Positions 1 to 7,603 are shown, counted from the first letter of the stretch. The stretch is 64,000 nucleotides of DNA from Sciscionella sediminilitoris (GCF_000737195.2 NZ_JALM01000036.1:1-64000); one strand, 5' to 3'. Notes: a model not told the origin generated them from the sequence alone. Numbers and translations are program-made.

Positions 1-29
1 TCTCCGCGAGCACGAGCCTTCCATTTGCG

Positions 30-102
30 TGGAGCTGAGGGGAATCGAACCCCTGACCTTCTCGATGCGAACGAGACGCGCTACCAACTGCGCTACAGCC
101 CC
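30..102 (-). tRNA. tRNA-Ala (anticodon CGC)
   Basis: Read on the minus strand, this folds as a standard cloverleaf. The acceptor stem GGGGCTG pairs with CAGCTCC and includes a G3:U70 wobble, the classical alanine identity element. The anticodon loop TTCGCAT is closed by a five-pair stem and gives anticodon CGC, which reads GCG. The T-arm GGTTCGATTCC is present and the discriminator base is A. CCA is not encoded, since the three bases after the discriminator read CGC. Confidence 0.97.
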
Positions 103-152
103 TGGTACCCGAAAAGCTTAGCAGTCGGGTCCGGTGCCCTCGCGGGCGGGTC

Positions 153-983
153 TCACTGCCCGGCGGCCCTGCGATAGGGCAGGACCTCGGGGTCGTCGAG
201 CTCGGCGAACGCGGGGTCTTCGTCGTCGTGGTCGACCACGGTGGCGCCGGGATGCACGGTCAGCGTGGGGGTGTGGTGCCGTACTTCGGGAGCGGGTTCC
301 TGTTCGGGCTGCTCTTCTTCGACGTGCTGGGCGGGCCGCTGGCGGGCGGCGCGCCGGGCCCGGATGTCGTTCTCGATGCGCACTTGCCTGCGCAGGTAGG
401 TGAGGTATCCGACGAGGGTGACGCCGAGTGCGCCGGTGGCCCAGTAGATGATGGGCGCGATGGCTATGGCGAGGATGACGCTTGCCGCGATGGCGATGAG
501 CAGACCGAAGACGATCTTGCGCCGGAGTGCGTACTTGGCGGCGGCGGCGAGTTCGGCGGCCTCGGCGTTGTAGCCGCCACGTCCTGGCCGGTAGGGCCGG
601 GTGACGTAGTCGTCCTCTTCGCTCGGCGGGAGTTCGTCCTCGAGTTCGGTGTCCTCGTCGGCCTCGTAGTAGTCGGCGCGCTCGTCTTCTTCGGCGAGCT
701 CGTCGGCGGACTGCTCGAACTCGGCGGGCGGTTGTTCCTGCTCGCGCTCTTCGGGCAGGGGGAGTTCGGCGGTGGATTCGTCGTCGGCGACGGAGAGATT
801 CTCGGCTTCGGGCACTTGCGTCTCCTCGGCAGCGGCATCGGATCCCGCGGTGCGCTGCACTACGCGTGCGGCGAGGGCGCTTTCCGCGGTCCGCGCTACG
901 ACTTGGCGTTTCCGCGCGATCATCGGTACTAGGACGACCAGCCATGCCAGCACGAGTGCACCGACGAGCAATGAGCTAGGCAT
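153..983 (-). CDS. sepX: divisome membrane protein SepX/GlpR
   Basis: A 276-residue protein with one N-terminal membrane helix (about residues 5-22), a long acidic Glu/Asp-rich cytoplasmic stretch (about 50-130) and two hydrophobic segments around residues 155-195, then a charged tail. This matches the SepX (Streptomyces) / GlpR (Corynebacterium) family, membrane proteins of cell division that act with a gephyrin-like MoeA paralogue (Glp). The assignment rests on topology and on gene order: rimJ and glp/moeA lie directly upstream, as in mycobacteria. ATG is preceded by GGGAGG at good spacing. The function is family knowledge; only topology and context are visible here. Confidence 0.8.
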   Translation of the reverse strand: MPSSLLVGALVLAWLVVLVPMIARKRQVVARTAESALAARVVQRTAGSDAAAEETQVPEAENLSVADDESTAELPLPEEREQEQPPAEFEQSADELAEEDERADYYEADEDTELEDELPPSEEDDYVTRPYRPGRGGYNAEAAELAAAAKYALRRKIVFGLLIAIAASVILAIAIAPIIYWATGALGVTLVGYLTYLRRQVRIENDIRARRAARQRPAQHVEEEQPEQEPAPEVRHHTPTLTVHPGATVVDHDDEDPAFAELDDPEVLPYRRAAGQ

Positions 984-1073
984 GTCATCTCACCTCCCCG
1001 ACTCCCGCGCACCGTCATGACGCAACGTTAGTCACAGGAGTCACAAACGTTCGGTAGGACGCGCCGAATGTGA

Positions 1074-1757
1074 TCAAGGGCGAAATTCGGCGCGCCCGGA
1101 GCGGATGAGCCGGGAAACGAGTCCCTCGCCTGTCTCTTCGGCGGTGATGGCGAAGCACAGGTGGTCGCGCCAGTCCCCGGCCACGTCGAGGTAGCGCCGG
1201 AAAAGTCCCTCTTCCCGGAACCCGAGTCCGGTGAGCACGCCGATACTCGCGGTGTTCTCCGGGCGCACGGTGGCCTCGATGCGGTGCAGTCCGCCGCGGT
1301 GGAAGCAGTGGTCGACGGCGAGGGCGACGGATGCGGTGGCCAGTCCGCCGCGGACCCGGTCGGCGGCGACCCAGTAGCCGACCCAGGCGGAGCAGAGCGC
1401 GCCGCGCACGATGTTGCCGATGGTGACCTGACCGGCGAAAACGCCATCCACGGTGATCACGAAGGGATACGAGGCTCCCCTGCGGCCGAGTGCGCGCAGC
1501 CCGGAGCACTGGGAGAACCAGACGGCGCGCGAATTGCGCTCTGCCCAGGTGCCGGGAACGGTGGGTTCCCAGGGCGCGAGGTGGGCCATGTCGCGGCAGC
1601 GGATGGTGCTCCACGCCCGTGCGTCCCGGTACCGGGGTTTGCGCAACCGCAGGGTGCCGCCGGGCACGGTGAGCGGGCCGAGGCCGACCGGCCAGCCGGG
1701 ATGGCGCCCGCCGTCCCCGAGCGTCGGGTCCTTGCCGATCGCCGACGACATCGTCAC
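1074..1757 (-). CDS. rimJ: RimJ/RimL-like GNAT N-acetyltransferase
   Basis: A 227-residue GNAT-family protein of the ribosomal-protein N-terminal acetyltransferase group, predicted to acetylate protein alpha-amino groups using acetyl-CoA. The N-terminal half carries the substrate side (LRKPRYRDARAW). The C-terminal half has the acetyl-CoA region with the RimJ hallmark 'HRIEATVRPENTASIGVL' followed by a GFREEG motif. The GTG start overlaps the stop of glp/moeA (GTGA), so the pair is translationally coupled. Its fixed position between glp and sepX in Actinobacteria suggests it belongs to that functional group, but its target is unknown. Confidence 0.85.
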   Translation of the reverse strand: MTMSSAIGKDPTLGDGGRHPGWPVGLGPLTVPGGTLRLRKPRYRDARAWSTIRCRDMAHLAPWEPTVPGTWAERNSRAVWFSQCSGLRALGRRGASYPFVITVDGVFAGQVTIGNIVRGALCSAWVGYWVAADRVRGGLATASVALAVDHCFHRGGLHRIEATVRPENTASIGVLTGLGFREEGLFRRYLDVAGDWRDHLCFAITAEETGEGLVSRLIRSGRAEFRP

Positions 1758-2977
1758 CCGCGCTGGGCGAGGAAGCTCACCGTGACGTTCTCGCCCGCGG
1801 TGATGTCGGTGACCTCCTCGGGCACCACGATCAGCGCGTTCGCCTCGGCGAGTGCGGCGAGCAGGTGCGCACCGGATGTGCCGAGTGGTTGCACGAGGTA
1901 TTCCCCGGTTGTCGAGTCGCGGAGCAGCTGGCCACGCAGGAAGCCCGCGCGCCCTTCGGTCGAGCTGAGCGGGGAGAGCAATTTCGCGGAGATCTCCCTG
2001 CGCTTGGGGCTCTTCTTGCCGAGTGCGGCGCGGATGAGCGGGCGCACGAACACCTCGAACACCACGAGCGCGCTCATCGGGTTGCCCGGCACCAGGAAGG
2101 TCGGCACCGCATCGGGGCCGAGCCTGCCGAAGCCCTGCGCGGAACCGGGATGCATGGCGATCCGGGTGGTGTCGATGTTGCCCAGTTCGGCGAGAGCGGA
2201 TGCGACGTCGTCACCCGCGGCGCCACCGACCCCACCTGCGACGACGACAACCTCGGAGAGCAGCAACCGGCCTTCGACGACCTCCCGCAAACGTTTGGCC
2301 TCACCGGTCACGATGCCGACCCTGGTCACCTCGGCTCCCGCATCCCGTGCCGCGGCCGCGAGGGCATAGGAGTTCACGTCGTAGACCTGGCCCGCGCCCG
2401 GGGTGCGGTCCACATCCACGAGCTCGTCGCCGACGGAGATGATCGAGACCCGGGGCCGCGGGTGCACCAGCACCTTGTCCCTTCCGACCGCGGCGAGCAG
2501 GCCGACCTGGGCGGATCCGATGGCCGAGCCCTTGCGCACGGCGACGTCCCCGGTCTGCACGTCCTCGCCGGTCCGGCGCACGTAGGCGGCGGAGGGGACC
2601 GGTTCGTGCACGGTGACCTTGGAGTGGTGCCCGTCGGTCTGTTCGAGGGGGACGACCGCGTCGGCCAGCGTGGGCAGCGGGGCACCGGTCGCGACCCGGA
2701 CCGCCTGGCCGGGCTGCAGCCGCCGTGGCTGGCGGGATCCGGGCGGGATCTCGCCGACGACGGGCAACTGCACCGGTTCGGTCCCCGCGGTGCGCACATC
2801 CACGCTGCGCACGGCGTATCCGTCCACCGCTGCCTGGTCGAACCCGGGAAGGGCGTGCTCCGCGACGACCTCCTCACCGCAGATCAGCCCCTGCGCCTCG
2901 GAGATCGCGACGCGCACGGGGGAGGGCCGCACCGCGGCGGCGAGCACCTTCTCGAGCTGTTCGGTAACTGCTCTCAT
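1754..2977 (-). CDS. glp: gephyrin-like molybdopterin molybdotransferase (MoeA/Glp)
   Basis: A 407-residue MoeA-family protein. Visible motifs are FDQAAVDGYAV near the N-terminus (the MoeA DGYA motif), TGAPLPTLADAVVPLEQ, a MoCF-type ISVGDELVD segment and VPGNPMSALV. MoeA inserts molybdate into adenylated molybdopterin, but the copy next to sepX/GlpR is the one that acts as the cell-division protein Glp in Corynebacterium. The loop that is normally GGVS(M/V)G reads GGVGGAAGDD, so catalytic competence is uncertain. An upstream in-frame ATG at 3007 lies inside galU; ATG 2977 is preferred because it sits one base after the galU stop (TGACATG). Confidence 0.82.
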   Translation of the reverse strand: MRAVTEQLEKVLAAAVRPSPVRVAISEAQGLICGEEVVAEHALPGFDQAAVDGYAVRSVDVRTAGTEPVQLPVVGEIPPGSRQPRRLQPGQAVRVATGAPLPTLADAVVPLEQTDGHHSKVTVHEPVPSAAYVRRTGEDVQTGDVAVRKGSAIGSAQVGLLAAVGRDKVLVHPRPRVSIISVGDELVDVDRTPGAGQVYDVNSYALAAAARDAGAEVTRVGIVTGEAKRLREVVEGRLLLSEVVVVAGGVGGAAGDDVASALAELGNIDTTRIAMHPGSAQGFGRLGPDAVPTFLVPGNPMSALVVFEVFVRPLIRAALGKKSPKRREISAKLLSPLSSTEGRAGFLRGQLLRDSTTGEYLVQPLGTSGAHLLAALAEANALIVVPEEVTDITAGENVTVSFLAQRG

Positions 2978-2978
2978 G

Positions 2979-3863
2979 TCAGCCGAGCCGTTCATGCAGC
3001 CAGGCACGCAGCGCGGGCCCGTAGTCGGGGTGGTCCAGGGCGAAGTCGAGGGAGGCTTTCAGGAAGTCGCCGGGGTTGCCGAGGTCGTGCCTGCTGCCCT
3101 GGTGCACCACGATGTGCACCGGATGCCCTTCCTCGATCAGCAGCGCCACGGCGTCGGTGAGCTGCAGTTCCCCGCCCGCTCCCGGGGTGATCCGGCGCAG
3201 CGCGTCGAAGATCGCGCGGTCGAGCAGGTAGCGCCCGGCCGCGGCGAACGTCGACGGCGCGTCCTCCGGGGCCGGTTTCTCGACCATGCCCTTGACCTGT
3301 TTGACGTCCGCTTCGGCGGTCTCCTCGACGTCGAAGACCCCGAACGGGGAAATCTGCTCGCGCGGGATGTCGAAGGCACACAGCACGCTTCCGCCATACT
3401 CGGCGCGCACCTGCGCCATTCTGTTCAGCACCCCGACCGGGAGCACCAGATCGTCGGGGAGCAGTACCGCGACCGCCTCGTCCTCGGGTCCCAGCTGGCC
3501 TTCAGCGCAACCGACGGCGTGCCCGAGGCCGAGCGGTTCCGGTTGTTCCGCGGTGACCACCTCGATCAGATCGGGAGCCCTGCGGACCTTCGCGAGCAGG
3601 TCGTTCTTGCCTCGGTCGGCGAGCGTGGCCTCGAGCGTGGGCTGGGGCCGGAAGTAGTCGGCGAGCGCTGCCTTGTCCGCATTGGCCACGATGACCATGC
3701 GGTTCGCGCCCGCCTCGGCGACCTCGGCCGCGATCCGCTCGATGCCCGGCGTATCCACCACGGGGAGTAGTTCTTTCGGAACGGCCTTGGTCGTTGGCAA
3801 GAAGCGCGTACCGAGTCCCGCGGCGGGCACGATGGCAGTATGGAAGGTGCTCGCTGAGCTCAT
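2979..3863 (-). CDS. galU: UTP-glucose-1-phosphate uridylyltransferase
   Basis: A 294-residue nucleotidyltransferase making UDP-glucose from UTP and glucose-1-phosphate for cell-wall and capsular polysaccharides and trehalose. The N-terminal signature AAGLGTRFLPTTKAVPKELL holds the nucleotide-binding loop and catalytic Lys. PLGLGHAVGCA, VLLPDDLVL and the GMVEKP segment are also present, and the length is normal for bacterial GalU. It heads the galU-glp-rimJ-sepX operon. A TAGGCT box ends 7 nt before the ATG on the minus strand, so the transcript is probably leaderless. A second UDP-sugar gene, galT, lies 7 kb away. Confidence 0.95.
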   Translation of the reverse strand: MSSASTFHTAIVPAAGLGTRFLPTTKAVPKELLPVVDTPGIERIAAEVAEAGANRMVIVANADKAALADYFRPQPTLEATLADRGKNDLLAKVRRAPDLIEVVTAEQPEPLGLGHAVGCAEGQLGPEDEAVAVLLPDDLVLPVGVLNRMAQVRAEYGGSVLCAFDIPREQISPFGVFDVEETAEADVKQVKGMVEKPAPEDAPSTFAAAGRYLLDRAIFDALRRITPGAGGELQLTDAVALLIEEGHPVHIVVHQGSRHDLGNPGDFLKASLDFALDHPDYGPALRAWLHERLG

Positions 3864-3870
3864 GCACGCG

Positions 3871-3876
3871 AGCCTA
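3871..3876 (-). promoter_or_regulatory. -10 box of galU (leaderless)
   Basis: TAGGCT on the minus strand, followed by 7 nt and the galU ATG. This is the actinobacterial leaderless layout, and no purine-rich ribosome site fits in the gap. Inferred from sequence only. Confidence 0.5.
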
Positions 3877-3895
3877 ACCGGTTGGTGAGGGAATC

Positions 3896-4438
3896 GTGGA
3901 CAAGGCGGCTTGGCGTGCGTCGCTGCGTGCGCAGCGACGTGCGCTCGATCCGGGGCAGCGCAACGAAGATGCGCGGTTGCTCGCCGAGGCGGTCGGCGTG
4001 GCGCGACTCGGGGGCACGGTGTGCGCCTACGTGCCGCTGGCCACCGAGCCCGGCGACGTCGGCATGCTGGACGCGTTGCGCGGCGGCGGAGCGCGGGTGT
4101 TGCTCCCGGTCATCGACGGGGAGGTGCTGCACTGGGCGCCGTACGAAGGCATGCTGCGCACCGGCCGGTTCGGGATCGGCGAACCGGACACCGAGGCGCT
4201 CGGCCCGGAGGCGCTCGCGGAGGTCTCGGCGATGCTGGTGCCCGCACTCGCGGTGGACACCCGCGGGGTTCGGCTCGGCAAGGGCGGCGGCTATTACGAC
4301 CGGAGCATCGGCGGGCTCGGGTGCCCGCTCATCGCCGTGGTCCGGGACGAGGAATTCCTCACCGAGCTGCCCGCCGAGGACCATGACGTGCGGATGAGTC
4401 ACGTGCTCACCCCGCGCGGCGGGCTGCGGGCACTGTGA
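3896..4438 (+). CDS. 5-formyltetrahydrofolate cyclo-ligase
   Basis: A 180-residue protein with the family signature GVRLGKGGGYYDR near the C-terminus (the ATP/folate-binding loop) and the LVPALAVD segment before it. It converts 5-formyl-THF to 5,10-methenyl-THF with ATP, returning storage folate to one-carbon metabolism. The GTG start is preceded by TGAGGGA. It is divergent from galU and precedes ruc, the order seen in mycobacteria (Rv0993/Rv0992c/Rv0991c). Length is normal and nothing is missing. Confidence 0.93.
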   Translation: MDKAAWRASLRAQRRALDPGQRNEDARLLAEAVGVARLGGTVCAYVPLATEPGDVGMLDALRGGGARVLLPVIDGEVLHWAPYEGMLRTGRFGIGEPDTEALGPEALAEVSAMLVPALAVDTRGVRLGKGGGYYDRSIGGLGCPLIAVVRDEEFLTELPAEDHDVRMSHVLTPRGGLRAL

Positions 4439-4489
4439 TATTTCCTGGGTTCGTTTGCGCGCTGTGGAACACATAGCGCAAAATGGTGT

Positions 4490-4516
4490 CTGGCACTCTA
4501 CGCTGGGGAGTGCTAA
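4490..4516 (+). promoter_or_regulatory. CIRCE element (HrcA operator) upstream of ruc
   Basis: CTGGCACTC, nine bases, then GAGTGCTAA. This is the exact 9-9-9 geometry of CIRCE (TTAGCACTC-N9-GAGTGCTAA). The right arm is perfect and the left arm matches 7 of 9. It ends 16 nt before the ruc start. A second inverted repeat, TTTGCGC (4454-4460) and GCGCAAA (4476-4482), lies just upstream and may be a terminator or another operator. HrcA binding is family knowledge. Confidence 0.85.
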
Positions 4517-4532
4517 GTGAAAGGACTTCTCT

Positions 4533-4892
4533 GTGCCCACCTACCAATACGCGTGCACCGAATGCGGACACCGGTTCGAGCAGGTGCAGTCGTTCTCCGA
4601 GGACTCGCTGACGACCTGCCCGGAATGCTCCGGCAAGTTGCGTAAGCTGTTCGGCTCGGTCGGCATCGTATTCAAGGGCAGCGGCTTCTACCGCACGGAC
4701 AGCAGGTCGAACGGGAACACCGCGAGCGAGTCCGCGAAGAGCTCCACGGAGTCCTCGTCCTCGTCCTCGTCGTCCTCCGGTTCGAGTGATTCCGCGAAGT
4801 CCTCGGATTCGAGTTCGAGTTCCAGCAGCTCTTCCTCCTCTTCCTCCTCTTCCTCCTCTTCGTCTTCCTCGACGACGAAGGCCGCCTCCTGA
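4533..4892 (+). CDS. ruc: FmdB/Ruc-type zinc-ribbon chaperone with poly-Ser tail
   Basis: A 119-residue protein. The N-terminal FmdB-type zinc ribbon has two CxxC pairs (Cys8/11 and Cys29/32), and the C-terminal half from about residue 66 is an almost pure Ser/Lys disordered tail. The Mycobacterium tuberculosis homologue at the same locus (Rv0991c, Ruc) is a redox-regulated chaperone under HrcA control; four cysteines, a disordered tail and an upstream CIRCE are all present here. The GTG start has AAAGGA eight bases upstream. A redox-chaperone role is inferred from homology, locus and operator; otherwise it is an FmdB-family regulatory-type protein. Confidence 0.82.
   Translation: MPTYQYACTECGHRFEQVQSFSEDSLTTCPECSGKLRKLFGSVGIVFKGSGFYRTDSRSNGNTASESAKSSTESSSSSSSSSGSSDSAKSSDSSSSSSSSSSSSSSSSSSSSSTTKAAS
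4829..4870 (+). repeat. 9-bp tandem repeat encoding poly-Ser
   Basis: A run of CTCTTCCTC-type nonamers (CTCTTCCTC repeated about four times, then degenerating) in the 3' part of ruc. It codes for continuous serines, so copy number can change in whole codons without frameshift. Confidence 0.7.
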
Positions 4893-4976
4893 ACCTCTGC
4901 CCGGCGGCTTGTCGATTCCGCCGTGCGCCGTTCGACGGGTAAGCGTCAACGTTCGAACGACGGCACGGAGGACACC

Positions 4977-5786
4977 ATGACGCCGAACAACCCGGCCACC
5001 GCGTTGCCCGGTCGCCCACCCGTGGTCGACCAGGCCACCTGGCAGGCCGCCAGGGATGAGCTCCTGGCCCGCGAGAAGGCCCACACCCGGGCCGGGGACG
5101 CCCTCGCCGCGGCCCGCAGGCGGTTGCCGATGGTGGAATTCGACGGATCGGTCGAGGTGTCCGGACCGGACGGACCGGTCCCGTTCCTCGAGCTGTTCCA
5201 GGGCCGCGAGGAACTCGTGGTCTACAAGCACATGTGGTACGACGGTGCGCCGCACCAGGGGCAGTGCGAGGGCTGCACGACCACCGCCTGGCATCTGAAG
5301 GATGCCGTCTACCTCAACGCCCGCGGGGTCTCGCTCGCCATCCTGACCACGGGCGAATGGGACGAGGTGGCCGCTTATGTCGAGTTCATGGGCTACGCCC
5401 AGCCCTGGTATTCGGTGCGTGGAGTGGCCGAGCCCGTCGGCGGGGACATGGGGTACCTCTGCTGTTTCCTTCGTGATGGCGAGCGGACCTTCCTCACCTA
5501 TTCCACGACCGCCCGGGGGAACGAACCGGCCAACGGGTCCCTCGGGCTGCTCGACCTGACGCCCTACGGTCGCCGCGAACCCTGGGAGGACTCTCCGGAC
5601 GGCTGGCCGGAAGCCCCCGATGCCGGTGCGCCGACCGGCGGACACGGTGTGCCGATCTGCTGGTCCTGGCGCTCGGACGCGGACGGGAATCCCACCTGGG
5701 GACCGACCAGCCGCCCGGTTCCGCAGTGGACACGGCCCGGCGCGGGTGCCGTGGAAACCCTCGGCAGGAGCCGTTCCTGCCACTGA
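4977..5786 (+). CDS. DUF899 thioredoxin-like protein
   Basis: A 269-residue protein of the DUF899 (PF05988) thioredoxin-fold family. A helical N-terminus (WQAARDELLAREKAHTRAGD) is followed by a core containing CEGCTTTAW, a CxxC at the expected peroxiredoxin/thioredoxin position, and a DLTPYGRREPWED C-terminus typical of the family. No biochemical role is established; a redox function is suggested only by fold and the CxxC. ATG 4977 is chosen over an in-frame upstream ATG because GGAGG lies just ahead of it. It follows ruc by 84 bp and may share its stress context. Confidence 0.8.
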   Translation: MTPNNPATALPGRPPVVDQATWQAARDELLAREKAHTRAGDALAAARRRLPMVEFDGSVEVSGPDGPVPFLELFQGREELVVYKHMWYDGAPHQGQCEGCTTTAWHLKDAVYLNARGVSLAILTTGEWDEVAAYVEFMGYAQPWYSVRGVAEPVGGDMGYLCCFLRDGERTFLTYSTTARGNEPANGSLGLLDLTPYGRREPWEDSPDGWPEAPDAGAPTGGHGVPICWSWRSDADGNPTWGPTSRPVPQWTRPGAGAVETLGRSRSCH

Positions 5787-5812
5787 GCCGAGCGCCGAGT
5801 CTGTATGCCGGG

Positions 5813-5840
5813 TTGTCCACAGGCGGGGTGCTCATCCACA
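5813..5840 (+). other. pair of DnaA-box-like 9-mers
   Basis: TTGTCCACA at 5813-5821 is a perfect actinobacterial DnaA box, and TCATCCACA at 5832-5840 is one mismatch from TTATCCACA. The two have the same orientation, 19 bp apart, in the gap before the SAF gene. Significance is unknown. Confidence 0.35.
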
Positions 5841-5878
5841 GATTTCCGGTGCGGGGTTCCGGGCGGGCGATTCCTGGC

Positions 5879-5884
5879 TAACGT
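5879..5884 (+). promoter_or_regulatory. -10 box of SAF-domain gene (leaderless)
   Basis: TAACGT followed by 6 nt and the ATG at 5891. The same TAACGT-N6/7-start layout recurs at 58972 and 59557. Confidence 0.5.
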
Positions 5885-5890
5885 CGGGGC

Positions 5891-6559
5891 ATGACAACGA
5901 ACTCCCTGCGTACGCCGTTGCGCGAGCGACTGGGACCGGCCTTGGCGAACCGGCTGTGGCCGCGCACGGTGTTGCTCAGACGGCTGCTCGCCGGTGCCCT
6001 GTTCGTGCTCGCGATCGTGCTCGCCCTGCTCCCCGGGCCCGCGAGCGCGGGACCGATGCGCCCGGTGCTGACCACGGCACACGACCTCGACTCCGGAGTC
6101 CGGTTGCGTGCCGCCGATCTCCGGGTACGCCTGACGCCGGCGAACGCGATCCCGGCGGGGGCGCTCACCTCCGTGGGTCAGGCCGAAGGCAGGGCGCTCG
6201 CCGGTGCCGCGCGCGCCGGGGAACAGCTCACCGACACCCGGCTCGCCGGTCCGGCCAGCGCGGGGCCGGGACGGGTGGCGGTCCCGGTGCGGCTCGGGGA
6301 CACGGCGATCGCCGGGCTGCTGCACCCCGGCACGCTCGTCGACGTGATCGCAGGGGACGCGGATACCGGCCAGGGGCAGGTACTCGCGACCGGGGCCCGC
6401 GTGGTCACCGTGCCCCCGGCGGCGGAGTCGGCCGCGTCGGCCAGCTCGGCCAAGGGGGACCGGGACGGCAGGCTCGTGGTGCTCGCGCTGCCCGCCGACA
6501 CAGCCCACCGGGTCGCGGCGTCCTCACTGCATCGGGAGGTGACCGTTACGCTCCAGTAG
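5891..6559 (+). CDS. SAF-domain (CpaB/RcpC-like) exported protein
   Basis: A 222-residue protein. An arginine-rich N-terminus and one membrane segment (about residues 33-54) are followed by a SAF domain (about 58-125), in which AHDLDSGVRLRAADLRV and AIPAGALTS are characteristic, and a second beta-rich domain (VAVPVRLGDTAIAGLLHPGTLVDVI). This is the layout of CpaB/RcpC proteins of tight-adherence pili. No other pilus gene is in the window, so it may be a stand-alone envelope protein. It precedes mscL, as similar genes do in related Actinobacteria. Confidence 0.75.
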   Translation: MTTNSLRTPLRERLGPALANRLWPRTVLLRRLLAGALFVLAIVLALLPGPASAGPMRPVLTTAHDLDSGVRLRAADLRVRLTPANAIPAGALTSVGQAEGRALAGAARAGEQLTDTRLAGPASAGPGRVAVPVRLGDTAIAGLLHPGTLVDVIAGDADTGQGQVLATGARVVTVPPAAESAASASSAKGDRDGRLVVLALPADTAHRVAASSLHREVTVTLQ

Positions 6560-6590
6560 GGATATTGGTACTTCGGGAGAGGAATTACCC

Positions 6591-6977
6591 ATGTTGAAGG
6601 GGTTCAAGGAGTTCATCTCACGCGGCAACGTCATGGAGCTGGCGATTGCGGTCGTGATCGGTACCGCCACGACGGCGATGGTCACCGCGGTGGTGAACAA
6701 CCTGATCAAGCCGCTCATCGCGGCGATCGGCGGCACGAACATCCAGGGGCTGGCGCTCCAGCTCGTGGACGGCAATCCGAAATCGACGATCGACCTCGGT
6801 GCGATCATCACGGCGGTCATCAACTTCTTCATCATCGCCGCCGCCGTCTACTTCTTCCTCGTGGTGCCGTTGAAGAAGATCCTCGACCGCAGGAAGAAGG
6901 AGGAAGTGGCCGAGGCGACCGAGACGGAGCTGCTCACCGAGATCCGCGATCTGCTCCGGGAACGCAACTCCAGCTGA
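6591..6977 (+). CDS. mscL: large-conductance mechanosensitive channel
   Basis: A 128-residue protein with the MscL layout: N-terminal amphipathic helix MLKGFKEFISRGNVMELA, first pore helix (VIGTATTAMVTAVVNNLIKP), periplasmic loop with GNPKSTIDLG, second helix (about 62-90), then a charged tail with RRKKEE and an amphipathic C-terminal bundle. It opens under membrane tension to release solutes during osmotic down-shock. ATG has GAGAGGAA upstream. The family is short and this copy is full length. Confidence 0.96.
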   Translation: MLKGFKEFISRGNVMELAIAVVIGTATTAMVTAVVNNLIKPLIAAIGGTNIQGLALQLVDGNPKSTIDLGAIITAVINFFIIAAAVYFFLVVPLKKILDRRKKEEVAEATETELLTEIRDLLRERNSS

Positions 6978-6999
6978 GGGAGCGGTTCCCGGCCGGGTG

Positions 7000-7173
7000 T
7001 CAGCCGTGGTGTGGCGGACGGTCGCTGAGGTACTCCTCATCCGTCCGGCCATGCCGACCGGCTTCATCGCGCTCATCGGCGGTGGTGTCCGGCAGCACCG
7101 AACCGAACACCGCTTCGAGCCGGGCGCGCCTGGCCGCGCGCTCGCGTTGTTCGGACTGCTCATCTGGCCGCAT
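7000..7173 (-). CDS. small charged protein, 57 residues
   Basis: A short minus-strand gene. The product begins MRPDEQSEQRERAARRARLE, continues through AVFGSVLPDTTADERDEAG and ends DRPPHHG. It is very hydrophilic, with an N-terminal helix rich in Arg/Glu. It starts 41 bp from, and divergent to, the antitoxin-like gene. Composition and the clean Pro-Pro-His-His-Gly end look like a conserved actinobacterial small protein, but I cannot name the family. The plus strand across it holds only a low-quality reading frame. Confidence 0.6.
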   Translation of the reverse strand: MRPDEQSEQRERAARRARLEAVFGSVLPDTTADERDEAGRHGRTDEEYLSDRPPHHG

Positions 7174-7214
7174 GCCGGTATTGTCCCAGAGTACGACGAG
7201 GTAGGAGCGAGCTC

Positions 7215-7589
7215 ATGAGCTTCATGGACAAGGCGAAGGATTTCGCCAACCAAGCAAGGGACAGGGCGACCGAACTCGCGGCCGAGGCGGCCGAGAAGGC
7301 GGGTCCGCTCGCCGAGAAGGTCGCGGACAAGGCGGGCCCGATCGCCGAGCGCGCGGCGGATTTCGCGGCCAAGGGCGTGGACACCGCGGCATCCAGCCTG
7401 GACAAGGCGACCGGCGGGCGCTACAGCGACCAGATCAACTCGGTGAGCAGCAAGATCGGTGACGCCCTCGAACGCCCCGAGGACTCCGCGGGCGGTTCGG
7501 GTTCGGCGGCGGGTAACGACTCCGCGGCCAAACCGGGGGAGCAGGACAAGCCGGAGGAACCGAAGCCACCCCAGGGCGGCGGCGCCTGA
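7215..7589 (+). CDS. antitoxin-like (MT0933 family) helical protein
   Basis: A 124-residue Ala/Lys/Glu-rich protein. It begins with SFMDKAKDFANQARDRATEL and has an 11-residue helical periodicity (AEKAGPLAEKVADKAGPIAER), then a GGRYSDQINSVSSKIGDALE segment and a Gly/Ser/Pro tail. The MDKAKDFA start and the DQI..VSSK motif match the MT0933/Rv0909-type antitoxin family (PF14013). No toxin gene is adjacent, so an antitoxin role is doubtful; an LEA-like stress or membrane-associated role is equally possible. It starts at ATG after TAGGAGCGAGCTC. Confidence 0.65.
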   Translation: MSFMDKAKDFANQARDRATELAAEAAEKAGPLAEKVADKAGPIAERAADFAAKGVDTAASSLDKATGGRYSDQINSVSSKIGDALERPEDSAGGSGSAAGNDSAAKPGEQDKPEEPKPPQGGGA

Positions 7590-7603
7590 TCGACCGAGCC
7601 TGA

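Noticed and set aside
228-932. Plus-strand frame with hydrophobic Gly/Val/Leu stretches opposite sepX
   Set aside because: The apparent membrane character comes from reading the antisense of acidic and Ala-rich codons. SepX on the minus strand has the ribosome site and the conserved context.
6997-7218. Plus-strand frame of 73 codons between mscL and the antitoxin-like gene
   Set aside because: The minus strand here encodes a better 57-residue protein with normal composition. The plus frame has no ribosome site and looks like noise.
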